A stretch of 64,000 bases of DNA from Bimastos eiseni. Lineage: Eukaryota > Annelida > Clitellata > Crassiclitellata > Lumbricidae. Of this stretch, positions 13,491 through 25,699 are shown in pieces. The notes under the pieces are model-generated. The model was not told the DNA's origin, did no database searches, and worked only from the letters and a program-made list of their open reading frames with translations. Location: positions 33,410,054 to 33,474,053 of the forward strand of contig OY365806.1 in assembly GCA_959347315.1 (NCBI GenBank), read 5' to 3'. A program made the translations under genes and the position numbers. Position 1 is the first letter of the stretch; every line of letters begins with the position of its first letter.

Positions 13491-13790
13491 CTACCAGACA
13501 TTGCTGGCCATCTGTGGATGACTGAGGCCAGCCAGGCGGCGTCGATTTAGGCGCTTCCGGAGTCGTCGCAGATTGTAGACGAGGCGCGTCGTGACGGAGT
13601 AGACGAGACGAGGCTCTTGGCTGAGCGTCGCTGGGTCACTCCTCTTGCCGAACCTCATGTCAAAGTAGACGCAACACTTGCAACAGTTGGCACAGTCGTA
13701 GTGACAGATGCTCTGACAGACACTCGTGCCGCAGTCGAGGCAGCCGCACGACTCCGACCATGAACTGAGAGACAGTAGTAGTAAGCTCAC
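13491..13790 (-). CDS. Cysteine-rich ORF with signal-peptide-like start and MRFGKR motif (hypothetical)
   Basis: Not recognised as a known family. The frame opens upstream of 13790 without an in-frame ATG, so either an upstream exon supplies the start or the start is lost. It begins with a strongly hydrophobic stretch (VVACCLVSLLLLSLSS) typical of a signal peptide. Ten cysteines then follow in about 30 residues, spaced CxCxxC..C..C..CxxCCxCC. Next comes YFDMRFGKR, which matches an amidation Gly plus a dibasic prohormone cleavage site, and then an Arg-rich tail. G/C-rich third positions stand out against the A+T-rich flanks and suggest real coding sequence. It could be a secreted cysteine-rich peptide precursor or a chance match. 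Confidence 0.35.
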   Translation of the reverse strand: MSLLLLSLSSWSESCGCLDCGTSVCQSICHYDCANCCKCCVYFDMRFGKRSDPATLSQEPRLVYSVTTRLVYNLRRLRKRLNRRRLAGLSHPQMASNVW

Positions 13791-15060
13791 CAGACAGCAA
13801 GCTACAACATTTTCAAGACATGAAGTAGACCAATATATACAGGTCTGTGAAGGTGAACGCTTGCGTCATGTGCCGGTTAACATGAGAAAATAGGTTGTTT
13901 AGAAAAGGCCGAGATCTATTTGGAAATACCTCGATAATAAAATTGGTTGTTTATGACAGTCGGCATCAGCATAAATTTCTATGCTGGAGCAGTAGAGCTT
14001 AAGTTGAAATCGGAACATGACCGTGGCTAACTGGGAGCAACGGATGAATTCTTCCTAGAAGAGAGCTTTTCCAGAGTAGGCGCCCAAATTTTCTACCCAA
14101 GAGAAGAACCTGCATGATTTTATTTATATTCGTTTGATTTCGATTAAGATATCATGTTAGGTTTAGAAAGTTCAGAGCTTTAGGGCCCGGTCTACATTGC
14201 ACTAAATAACACGTGACACAACTGGTTGGGTTAAATTAGAAATAAATGTTCGCGTTAGTCGTATGCCCTGCGTCCAAAGATAGTTACTGAAAATAATTAT
14301 TAACGAAGCACGTTACGTTCCTTTCGAAGGCTCGCTGCATGCCCAAACGATGCCAAGAGTTCATTAAAGAACTGGCTAATATGTGCAATTAACATTCGAA
14401 CAGGTGGATATGTGACTGCTGAAGATCTTTCGCAGACGTAGAACACACGGCCAATAGACATCCATTCAGATTTGAGAGTTGACGCCATGTTCAATAGAAA
14501 TTGGTTTTAGGGCCCATCCATGTAATACTTTGCGCCGCATACATTATGTGGACCATCTCCCCATGCGTACGTACATCTGAGCCCTAACTCCCCTTGCATG
14601 GGTTAAACAGCTAAATACATCTATGAGACATTGATTTTATCATTGGCTATTTCTGCTAAGCATCATATTTCACAGCATAAATTTATTAACTGTATTTCGA
14701 AACCGGGGCGCCTGGGTGTCAATTCACCCTACTTCTGTGTTCCAATTTGTGGCAACCGGTTACACCTCACTTCTCGTGTATCAAACTGTCGCGAGTTCGG
14801 TTCACCTCCCCTAAACTTCCGGTACCACAGAAGGCGGTTCAGCAGATTTCCCTAGTTCGATAGTTCGGTGAGTAAGTATGGCTTTTTGGCGCAATGTTGA
14901 GAGCAATTATCAATGTTGGCGACGCAGTCTAGTTTCAACGAACAGCGTTCTACGAACTTCGTATTTATTAATTAAGATCCACAGAATTATCGCCGAACTC
15001 CAAATCAACTCAAATACAGACTTGATTAAAACTGAAACTGTCGAAAACTGATAGCTCTCC
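13791..15060. other. Gene-poor spacer
   Basis: A TATA-like TGTATATATT on the minus strand at about 13835 lies upstream of the cysteine-rich ORF. Otherwise no convincing gene or repeat was seen. Confidence 0.35.
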
Positions 15061-15063
15061 TAA

Positions 15064-15904
15064 CGGGCCGTTCACATATTACATAACGCACAAAATCTCA
15101 ATTTTTGACCCACCCTCCTACCCCTAATAACGTTATATAACAGCAGCTGTGACCCCCACCCCTATATTATATAACAGACATGCTACCTACCCCCTACCCC
15201 ACCCCAGAAGCAATAACAAAGCATACTAATAGTCTACAGCATGATAATACATGGTAGTGACGTAAATTCTATCTCAAAACACCAGTTCTGTTTCCCTCCT
15301 GTTTTCCACTAGAAATTAGGATTACAGTATCACACAGAATTCATTGGTTTAGTATTGCACTATCAGGCATTTATCCATAGGCTCGCGGTACGACTCTGCC
15401 TATTTAACAGCGTATGATACAGAGTGTATCCTACAACTACAATTGGGTATTTAAGCAAATATAACCTATTTATATAGAAAATGAAATCAAACATCTTGAT
15501 AATACGAACCAAAATAATTATTTCAAGTAAATTAATTTTTATTTAAACCACAATCATAACAAATCACACAGAATTGAATGTAACAATGTATGCACAGGAA
15601 ATTGTTAAAATTGTAATCAGGAAATTCTTAAAAGTGGATTTATAAATAATAAATCAATTCGCCAGGTGACAGCTGATGGTGGTAGTTTTGCTTCACACCC
15701 TATTGTGAGCTTCGATTCAACAAAAAAGGTCAGTGGTACCTGGAATTTCCAATTGGCAGGCAAACAGGTAAAGAAGCAAAAGCTGAAAAAGTTTGTTACA
15801 TAACAAAACCTTCAACCTACCCCCCACCCTGCACAGTATAACGCTAACAAAATAGGAACCCACCCACCTACCTCTTGAGCGTTATAAAATATGTGAACGG
15901 CCCC
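15064..15904. mobile_element. 841-bp TIR element, Harbinger-like
   Basis: The ends are inverted copies: GGGCCGTTCACATATT at about 15065 on the left, and its complement ending at 15904 on the right. The match continues through ATAACGC. Both sides carry TAA (15061-15063 and 15905-15907), consistent with the 3-bp TWA duplication of PIF/Harbinger elements. No transposase is recognisable inside, so it is non-autonomous. The superfamily assignment rests only on TSD size and ends. Confidence 0.7.
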
Positions 15905-17440
15905 TAAACACTGATCTCTACTGTTGAAATAACTCCTCTGAACTCTACTCTAAACTCTCCTCGAACCGAATGTCCAAATGACTGCCCTTGATAGTCTAAC
16001 ACTTCATCTATTTATACTTTTAATTGTCGATACAATGTATATACAATGTTTATACAGGCAAAATACAATCAGGCTCATGAATATTCGTAGATACAATGTA
16101 GATACAATGGATAGGCCCTTTTAATCGAACTTCTTCAAGTAAGCCATACGCAGAATAGTAAATGCATTTGTAATATATTTATTAATTACTTTATATTAAC
16201 GCGTATTTCATATATAGGCCTAGGTTCCATCGCGAATACATGTGGACTCACCCGATGTCTTGGAATTAGTCTGTTGGCGTCTGCTAAAAAGTCGCATCTT
16301 CGTGACTGTAGAACTTCGCGCCTTCGTGCTGCCTGCGTCGTGTCAGTTGCTGTAGTCTGACAGCAGCTTTATACCATCTAAGCACTGTCTGTGTTCGTCA
16401 TTGTTGCCCGAGAACTTGTGTGCTCGGTAGAGGGCGTCGAATGGGACGTTCCGATGGGTTTGAGAATGACTGGGTGTTAGGGATGTGTGGGTGGCTGCGG
16501 GTGTTTTTCTATGGGGCTAAGTAGCGGACAAATAATATATTGATTGATCGATAGACATATTGACAGGATACATATCGCATCTGCCTATGTGACAGACAGA
16601 TATGGAGACAGACCAGGAGTCAGATGATTAGACAGACAGAGACCTCTGGCGGACAGGGAGGCAGTGAAACAGGTATTAATGCTGAGTGGGATATGCAGAT
16701 AACTGGCGGACCATGGAGGGTGACAGGCAACTGAACAAACAGATTACAGGAAGACATACAAACGGTCAAACATAGAAATACGAATAGACATATGTTTGAG
16801 AGAAGAGGAGAAAGACAGATACAGGACAGAGACACGGGGGAGAGAAAGTGTTAAGAATAGAAAGAATTAGACGGAAGTGAAAAAGGTAAAAGAACAATGC
16901 ACAAGAAAGTGAGAGGAGAAGAGGGAGTGCGAGGATAAGAAGAGTACGAGAAAATGAGAAAAGAGGTTTGATCCTAGACAAAAAAGACAAAAGTTTTGGA
17001 GGTTCTGAGATAAAGAGTAGGTTAAAGAGTGACAGAAGGGAGAGTTCAGGGAGCGAAAGAGGGCAGATGGTTGAGTAGATGAGCCTCGTTTTGATATGTC
17101 CACATTTAATGCGAAGAGAGCGAATCGTTGATGCTCAGTAAGGAAGGACTGTGTCTGACTGTTGGTTATGGACACTGTGCTCATGCAACTTTAAGCGCGT
17201 CGAATGCAGTCACTCACGTTAACAAACAAAGATTCATTGCCACGTGAATAAATATCCAACGCTTTTGTGAACCGAATAAAGGCGCTATATAAAATCCAGG
17301 CATACATCAGCCCCATCCAGCAATCCTGTTCTATGCATACAGACTGTGGTCACATATGTACATGTATGTATATATGTAAGAAATATAGGATGACAATTCA
17401 TAAGTCATTCTAAGTCATGAAGGATATAGATAGTATCCAC
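15905..17440. other. Non-coding spacer with purine-rich tract
   Basis: A GA/CAGA-rich low-complexity tract occupies about 16550-17070. The ORFs opposite it are compositional artefacts. No gene was seen. Confidence 0.4.
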
Positions 17441-17447
17441 ATATATT

Positions 17448-17860
17448 ATATATAAATAATATATAATATATATAATATATAAAATAGATATAATATATAT
17501 ATATATATTCCTCTCTCTCACTCTATCTCCACACTTACACCTACGCACACACACATGCCTCCAACACGCACACACACACCTACGCACACCCACACTTACA
17601 CCTACACACACACACTTACACCTACGCACACACACATGCCTACAACACGTGCACACACACCTACGCACACCCACACTTACACCTACACACACACTTACAC
17701 CTACGCACACACACACACTTACACCTACACACACCAACACACACCTATACGCACACACCGACACACACAAACATATATATATATGTATATTTATATGTAT
17801 ATATATAATATATATATATATCATATACATATATAATATTATATATTTATAAATAATTCT
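17448..17860. repeat. Compound (AT)n/(CACACTTACAC)n microsatellite
   Basis: AT runs flank CA-rich units that read ACACCTACGCACAC and ACACTTACACCT. They produce spurious open frames on both strands. Confidence 0.95.
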
Positions 17861-19090
17861 ATGCATTGTATAGACTACATATGGCCATACATCGAGCTAG
17901 ACTGCTGATTAATTGCAAGTCTTGTCGACCTCTATCGTCGTAAATATGACAGTCAATTACTTCGTCACTTAAACGAAGAAGAGAAAGACATTTGAACAAG
18001 AACGAGGAGGAGATCGCATATGCATAAAGGTGACACACTTTATATGCACGACCGACAAGTAACAACGACTATATATTCTACTGATGTGGGGGTCTCGCTC
18101 CGGGGTCGAGGGATCCCTGCCTAAGATCTTTGTTAGTGTCGCCCTTCATAATACATAATATGAAGTTTCTTTGTCTGCGTCTCTTTCGCTCTCCTTGACC
18201 TTGTCTGTCTGTCTGTTTGGTTGCATCACTTGCATGACTCAGATTGACTCTGCTTAGTACGTATGTCGCATGATGCACGACTGTTTACTTATGTATATTA
18301 TGCATATGTGTATATAGCATGCGCACGAACGTGGGTGACATACTTATCTGCGTGTGTTTTTGTCTGTCCATCTGTCAGCCTGCCTGTGTTTGGTTACACA
18401 TGATCATATTGCTCTAACATAGATTTTAAACTTGGGCATTAGATTGATATTGCGGCAGAAACACAATCAAATGCGTCTAAATAATGCCACATATATGGCT
18501 TAATAAAGCATAAATCATCTGTATCGGAATGAAAGGCTTTCAAGGATCAGCAGACTTTCAATGTGAACGAATTTCGATGATGTCCTCTAGACCTATAGAT
18601 TATACCAATGCTATCGCTCTGAATGCAAAGGTCAGAGTTGATGCAATTCTGTTTACTGAACGATTCGCGTTAATACGCCGTTTGGCCGCTGATGCGCAGA
18701 AATTGTCTGACCGCTAAATAAGTTGCATGAATGTAATACCATTTAATATGGCCTACGCTTCCGAACATATTCACTGCTGTACTTTACATGCAGCCAGAGC
18801 ATGCTCTATCCTGGTCACAATATTTGCAATTTGACCATGTGTTAGCATTTGCTAAAGAATGTGCTGTCAAAAGGTAAATTTAGGGCATGGTTAACTGCGA
18901 TGAGTTAAGGCAAGTCACCCCACGATACAGTTACTTCAACTTGCAAAATGTCCAACGCTCTTCTCAGCTGAGTAAAGACGTTATATTGTATGCATATATA
19001 CATAGGCCTATAGCCTACATGTAGGCTGTGGGCGCACATGTACGTATACACAATGTACCTTTGCAATTCATAAGCGTCATTCCAGATAAT
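17861..19090. other. Gene-poor spacer
   Basis: A plus-strand open frame at 18529-18717 has no recognisable features. Nothing else is supported. Confidence 0.3.
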
Positions 19091-19093
19091 GCA

Positions 19094-19280
19094 GGATAGA
19101 GGATATGAGGACGATTGGTCTTAGGACGATTGGTCTTAGGACGATTGGTCTTAGGACGATTGGTCTTAGGACGATTGGTCTTAGGACGATTGGTCGGTCA
19201 TAGAAAGATTGGTCACAGGGACGATTGGTCGTATGGACGATTGGTCATAGGTCGAATGGTCACAGGGACGATAGATCTTA
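19094..19280 (+). repeat. 15-bp minisatellite
   Basis: ACGATTGGTCTTAGG repeats about six times perfectly and then decays into GGTCATAGG/GGTCACAGG variants. Part of it recurs at about 19350-19375. Confidence 0.9.
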
Positions 19281-19435
19281 TGTCACAAATATTTGTATAA
19301 TTATAGACTCAATTAGTAAGGTAAATTCATTAATAATTCATGGATGACAGGTCATAGGGATGATTGGTCATATGTCGCAAATATTTGTATAATTAGGGAC
19401 TCAATTAATTAGTACGGTAAATTGAACAATAATTT

Positions 19436-19670
19436 ATGGATGACCGATTAGCACGAGCGACTAACACCGTGGAAGGATGGCGCCACGGACTTCAGACGCT
19501 ATTCCAATGCAGCCACCCAACGACGTGGAAGTTCTTCTCTTGGCTTCAGAACGATCGCCTGAAGCAGAAATTAAGCAGCATTCTGCCAGGTAGTGACTGT
19601 AATTGAACAACCAAGCCTCAAGAGATACCGTCTACTGAAAGATCGTGTCACGCAGGCTGTTATTACGTAT
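19436..19670 (+). pseudogene. Transposase-derived C-terminal fragment (MULE-like)
   Basis: The frame reads RATNTVEGWRHGLQTLF, followed by CSHPTTWKFFSWLQ. This resembles the RTNN-VEGWH...HP-IWKF motif seen near the C-terminus of many invertebrate MULE-like transposase proteins. Stops and a frameshift follow; a shifted frame continues as SLKRYRLLKDRV. It is a broken remnant with no upstream catalytic domain nearby. Confidence 0.5.
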
Positions 19671-19671
19671 C

Positions 19672-19904
19672 AATCCATCAATCAATCAATCAATCGGTCG
19701 GTCGGTCGGTCGGTCGATCAATGCTTTATTGTTCACAAACAAGACAAAATATATGATATACAATATAATAAAAGTATAGTAACTAAACATGCAGTTAACA
19801 TGGGAAACCCCAAAGGAACGGACCGTTCCGCTAATAGAGGTCGCCCAATTTTCAACCAATTATGCAACCAATGAAGCAATTCATAATGAACGTTTCCGTG
19901 ATTA
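19672..19904 (-). repeat. LINE 3' end fragment with (TTGA)n/(CCGA)n tail
   Basis: The plus strand shows ATCAATCAATCAATCGGTCGGTCGGT followed by CTTTATTGTTCAC. This arrangement matches that at 33925-33990 (tetranucleotide run, then GTTTTATTGCCACAAG), as expected for the 3' end of a minus-strand CR1-type LINE. Confidence 0.55.
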
Positions 19905-22150
19905 CATCAATAACATAACATAACATGTTTTATAGTGGTTCAGAAGATCATATCTGTGTAACAGCCACTCCTTTTTCTTCCTTTGTTTCCTCGTTACTTC
20001 TTTCTAATACCCAAATTTCTTCAGTTTCTCCTTGAATGTGTTTACTGAATGTACTGAAATGTACTGCAATGCAATTCATCTGACTCATTCCATGCATTTA
20101 CTACCCTTGAACTATAAAATCTTTGCATCCCTATACCAGCCGTTTTTTTTATATATCTTGTATCTGTGTCCTCTGGTTTTATTGTCCATGGTAAATGTGA
20201 AAAGCTGTTGTACTGGTAGTGTGTCCTTCCCTGTTATTGTTTTGTAAGTTTCAATCAAGTCTCCTCTTGTTCTTCTTATCTTCATTGTTGTCAATCCACA
20301 TCTCTTCAATCTCTCCTCGTATTTTAGATTTGCGTATCCTTTTATCATTTTCGTTGCTCTCCTCCGTATTCTTTATAATTTCTCGATATCTTGTTTCAAG
20401 TATGGATTCCATGCTTGTACACAGTACTCAAGGTCTGGTCTGACCAGCGTTTTATACAACTCGAGAATTATTTCTCTTTCTCTGCTGGCTATTGTTCTTT
20501 TGATCATTCCTAACACTTTGTTGGCCTTTTTTGCTGCCTCTGAACATTGATGGCCTTGCACTATTGCGTATCACCACCCCCAGGTATCTTTCTTCTTCCG
20601 ATTCTCTTATATTCAATCCTCCTGATGCATATTGAAATTTTTCATTTTTCTTTCCCATGTGTACAACAGAACATTTTTCTGTGTTGAACATCATCTGCCA
20701 GTCTTCTGACCATTAGTACAGTCTCTGTAAGTCTTTTCTCAGGATCTCTGCGTCTTCCCATTTGTTTACCTCTCTGCATAATTTCGTATAATCAGCAAAT
20801 TTTGAGATTTTTGAGATTATTCCAATGTCGATATCGTTAATAAACAATATGAAGAGCAGCGGTCCTAAAACAGACCCTTGTGGCACTCCACTCATTACTC
20901 TCAACCATTCAGAGAATTTTCCTCTAATTCCTACCTTTTGCCTTCTATCGTTTAACCAATTTCCTATCCATTTGAGCAAATTTCCTCCTATTTCTCCTGC
21001 ATTCAGTTTTCTTTCCAACCTTATATGTGGAACTTTGTCGAAAGCTTTCGCAAAGTCCAAATACACTATATCCACCGCTTTGCCTTTATTCAGTTTTTCA
21101 TAAACTTCTTCTAAGAAGTCCAGTAGATTTGTTAGGCATGATCTTCCCTTGATGATTCCATGTTGGCTGGTACCTATTACGTGGTGCCTTTTCAGGTGCT
21201 CAACTGTCGCATCCTTTATGATTTTCCCGTTATTTTGCAACTACGCTTGTGAGGCTGACCGGTCTATAATTCTTTGCTTCATTCCTGTTGCCTTTTTAAA
21301 GAGAGGTACTACGACAGCATCCCACCAGTCTTGCTGTATTTCACCAGTTGCCATTGATTTCTCCATTATTTGTGACAAGATTCCCCCAACTCCTCCCTCA
21401 TCTCTTTCAGAAACACAGGATGCAGTTCATCATTCCCTGGACTTTTGTCCGTGCGCAGTTTCTCTAATTCATTTATAAGTTTTTCTATTGTAAAGAGTAC
21501 ATTCTCTAACTTCTCTTCTTCTCTTCCCATGAACATAGCAGTCGCCTCTGGTATATTCTCTCCATCTTCTTGGCTGAATACAGATCCAATGTACTTATTT
21601 AATTCTCCTGCTGTCTCTTTGTCCTCTATGATAATTTCTCCCTCAGCATTCATCAGTGGCCCTACTCTATCCTTCTTTTTCTGTCTATTTCTTACATATT
21701 TGTAGAAGCTCTTACTGTCATTTTTACATTTTGAGCCAATTTCATTTCGTATTTCTGGATGGCTTCTTTTTTAGCCCTGTTAGAATCGTTCCTTTTTTTA
21801 CATACTGTTTCTTTAGTTCTGTAACTCGGTTCTGTATACTCGGTTCTTGGTTGCGCCCTTCGCTACCTCCCATGCTCCACTTTAGCTTGTTATATTTTCT
21901 CCATGCCTTTTGTTTAGCTCTTCTCTTCTTTTGTACCTCTCTGGTAACCCATGACCTTTTTAAACAAAATTTCCTGTTACTGGTATGTATTCTTCAGTGA
22001 CTTCTTTCAAACACTTCTTTAGGATTATCCAACTTTCATTTACACCAAGCCCTTCTATCCTATTTTCAATATTCATGTCCCACAGCTTTTTTTATCTCTC
22101 CATAATTAGCCTTAAGATAGTTATGTCTCTTCTGCTTCTATACCCGAAAT
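19905..22150 (-). mobile_element. CR1-type LINE, 5'-truncated and degenerate
   Basis: Reading the minus strand from 22150 down, the pre-RT segment has the motif DKSPGNDELHPVFLKEM (about 21430). The RT then has FDKVPH (about 21045), [19 protein letters not shown] (about 20890) and KFADYTKL, where the FADD catalytic motif is changed to FADY. After frameshifts come KANKVLGMIKRTI and RRATKMIKGY-type C-terminal blocks, ending near 20000. The tail contains an ATAAC-type repeat (about 19908-19926). Several stops and frameshifts and the altered FADD motif make it inactive. Confidence 0.85.
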
Positions 22151-24160
22151 ACCGAATCATATACATCACAGCAATAAACAGCGTTCATCTCACACATTCA
22201 GACCAAATCTATTTATAAGTATTGTCTCAACGATATCTGAGATTTCTAATCAATCAATGGGTAGGTTTATAACTTGTTTAACATAACTCCCATAAAACAA
22301 CATACAACAGCACATAACCATATTTCATATAAATAGGCCTACCATGTTGGAAGACTGAGGGGATACAAAAGGGGACATAATGAGAACAAGAGTTCCGCTG
22401 TACAAAAATGAGGCACACAATGTCATCATGCAATAAAACGATCAAAATACAGTTCTGAACACACACAAATTGTTGTAGATGAAGCTGTTGTATGCATTGG
22501 TCAGAGAATGGGAAAATCACTTATATGCGAGGCTTGTCTTACATTTATTTTAAGTAGTGAACAATATTCCTGTATGTTCTACAAACTCTCAGTAAGTTTT
22601 TTATAATATACGCCTTATGACTTTGTGTTTGTTTAGTTTAAAATAAAAATTATGTGCGCTTATAAACTCTAATTTAATTTTATGTGGACTGGCTATGACT
22701 GAAGGCTCATGACCAATCGACCCTGTGGCAGATATTCCCTATGACCAACTTTAAGCGTAGGGTCCCAACTGACTCACTAGCGTTGATACTAATGTTGGTA
22801 CTTGCCATAATTTACTCTTCTATTCGTCGCGCGTGCTTCCACGTGTGTCTTCCACTCAGAACATCATGTGGCGAAATACGACTTCCATCTGGGAACATGA
22901 CAGATGCGCTCAGAGTTTGGTGAAGATCTGAACGAACAGTTTATCGTCTGCAGTCAGCGACCTTCCTGTTGCCTTCGATTTATACTTTCAAGTTGAAGTT
23001 CAAGTGGCTGCTATAATGAAGTATACTAAGTGACCTGACCTGTTGTATGTATTTATGTTTATTGTATGCATTAGGTATGACAGAGCTGTTTAATTGGTCT
23101 ATTATATACTAGGGTTGTTACTGACTTGTGTTAAGTTGTAACTAAGTTATGAAATTGTGTGACCCTGTTAGCGGGACGAGATGTTCCTTTGGACAATGAA
23201 TTCTGCCTCATACTAATTATGTTGTTTCTGTGATGACCCATCAAACCCCGTACAATCAGACACTATTTGATTTGATTTGATTGAAGGTGTGCTACTAAGC
23301 AATGGCTGATCACTGGATTCCCATTGCACGTCTTGCTTCTAGAGCCTGTTTGTCTATTGCGTCACTTACGGGTCATAAATTATAAGGCACAATCTTTCGT
23401 CCAGTATCGGTCACTCTCTTTTTCAAAAGGTGCCTGAATTGTTGCAATTGTATTCTTGCAGGGTTGTAAAAGTTTCGGTTACATCAAATCCAGTAAGTGT
23501 CGGTTCCATCAAACCCAGTAAGTTTCGGTTCCATCAAACCCAGTAAGTTTCGGTTACATAAAACCCAGTAAGTTTCGGTTCCATCAAACCCAGTAAGTTT
23601 CGGTTACATCAAACCCAGTAAGTTTCGGTTACATCAAACCCAGTAAGTTTCGGTTACATCAAACCCAGTAAGTTTCGGTTACATCAAACCCAGTAAGCTT
23701 CGGTTACATCAAACCCAGTAAGTTTCGGTTCCATCAAACCGAATCCGCCTTTATAGAGTCGCTCGAGTTGTAGCTGCTAACAAAACGGAATGGTCGTACT
23801 CGCAGACTTCGATTTCTACACGAAATACGTTACCGGATTTCTGTCGTCGAGCGACTATCGTTTCAAGAGGGTAAGGATCGAGAGGAGAGACACGGATGGA
23901 AGAGGATGGGTGTAGGAGGGTATAGGTAGGAGAGGACGAACTGCAATGAAAGGGAAGAGGGAGGGGAAAGAGGGTGAGAATGGGAGGGGAATTGGAAGTG
24001 AAGGGCGTGAAAGGGAACTAAGCATAACAGTCCTCGAACTGCTAAATAACTGAGTGCACCTAGATTATGGTAGGACTATGTTGTACAAGCTACTATATCT
24101 ACAATTTCTATATATGGCATGTAGATGGTGTACAGTAGGATAAAGCTAACCTGCCATCGC
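22151..24160. other. Non-coding flank 3' of the gelsolin-like gene
   Basis: No exon is recognised. A plus-strand ORF at 22741-22923 shows no domain. The region holds the 25-bp minisatellite (23472-23745) and GA-rich sequence at 23870-24010. Confidence 0.4.
23472..23745 (+). repeat. 25-bp minisatellite, about 11 copies
   Basis: The unit is AGTTTCGGTTACATCAAACCC plus AGTA, with A/C alternation at one base (ttacatc or ttccatc). Confidence 0.95.
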
Positions 24161-24169
24161 ACTTTAAAT

Positions 24170-24262
24170 TTAGCGCCGGTGAATAAGCTGGTCTCCCTGA
24201 CGTGGCTTTTGTGGGCGCTGAGAAATTTTCTAGGATTTACAGTACATTACAGGTACACTGCA
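24170..24262 (+). repeat. L2/SINE-type 3' tail fragment
   Basis: GCGCCGGTGAATAAGCTGGT, then GTGGGCGCTGAGAAATTT, then an ATTACAG-type repeat. The same tail ends the LINE at 62190-62260. Confidence 0.7.
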
Positions 24263-24672
24263 GTAGGATAAGACATATTAAGGTTGGGTAACTTGGTTGG
24301 GCAAATCATTCATTTATTACACGTTGATTATAAAATCAGTCCAACGAGACGTGGATCTTGGATTGAAGGACCTTGAGGCTGCAAATGAAACAAGACAAAA
24401 CCCAACAACCAGACAAGGTATGTCTGTTACGAGGACGAGGTTATCAACAATTCGTTCATTCGTCTTTAGGCTATACGCAGAGGCGAGAGTCAGTCTGAAG
24501 CATTGCATAATATAATCAGTTATAAGAGATTATAAACATCGCATAATTCATACAAATTTCCAATGTGTTCAAGTGTAACGATTAAAAGAGCGCATATACA
24601 TTGTATAGTCTTCTGCAGAGATGAGTTATTTCGCAGTAGCGGTCGTCATATTCTGGTCTGACTGTAATGAAT

Positions 24673-25663
24673 TTAGGCGGCCAGAGCCGCAGTGAAATCT
24701 TGGTTTTGCTGTCCTTCCTTCACGATGACGACGGGAATCAACGGATGAGAGGTCGACTTCAGATGATTCTACAGAAACAACAAGTCACTTGTCTATTATA
24801 TCATAATCTATTTAACTATGATGTATGCGGATATAATCTAGGGTGTGAAAGAAAGCGAGTGCGGTGCGTTTAAATTTGGCCCGCGGGATGATTTTAGGTG
24901 GAAAACACATTTTAAAATTCTTTTTAATCATTTTGGGACACGCAAAACGATCTGGTGATTCATGTTAAAAAATAATAATGTCCTAGACGAATGAATGAAT
25001 TGATGGATGTATGGATGAATGAATGGATAGATGGACGGATGGATGCACGGATGGGTGGATGGATGGACGGACGGATGAACAAGACGAATGGACGGATGGA
25101 TGGACGGATGGATGAATGGATGGATGAATGGATGGATGGACGGATGGGTAGATGGCTAGACGAATGGATGGATGGACGGATGGATGGACGGACGGACTGA
25201 TGGGTGGATGGATGGACAGACGGATGAACAAGACGAATGGACGAATCAATGGATTGATGGATAGATGGATGGATGAATGGATGGATGGACGGATGGATGG
25301 ACGGACGGACTGATGGGTGGATGGATGGACAGACGGATGAACAAGACGAATGGACGGATGAATGGACTAATAGATGAATGGATGGATGAATGGATGGATG
25401 GACGGATGGGTAGATGGCTAGACGAATGGATGGATGGACGGATGGATGGACGGACGGACTGATGGGTGGATGGATGGACAGACGGATGAACAAGACGAAT
25501 GGACGAATCAATAGATTGATGGATAGATGGATGGATGAATGGATGGATGGACGGATGGATGGACGGACGGACTGATGGGTGGATGGATGGACAGACGGAT
25601 GAACAAGACGAACGGACGAATCAATGGATTGATGGATAGATGGATGGATGAATGGATGGATGG

Positions 25664-25699
<36 letters not shown>

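Noticed and set aside
17405..17866. Cys/Val and Thr/His repeat ORFs
   Set aside because: Compound CA/TA microsatellite.
23472..23745. CRISPR-like regular repeats
   Set aside because: A contiguous 25-bp minisatellite without spacers, in an animal genome.
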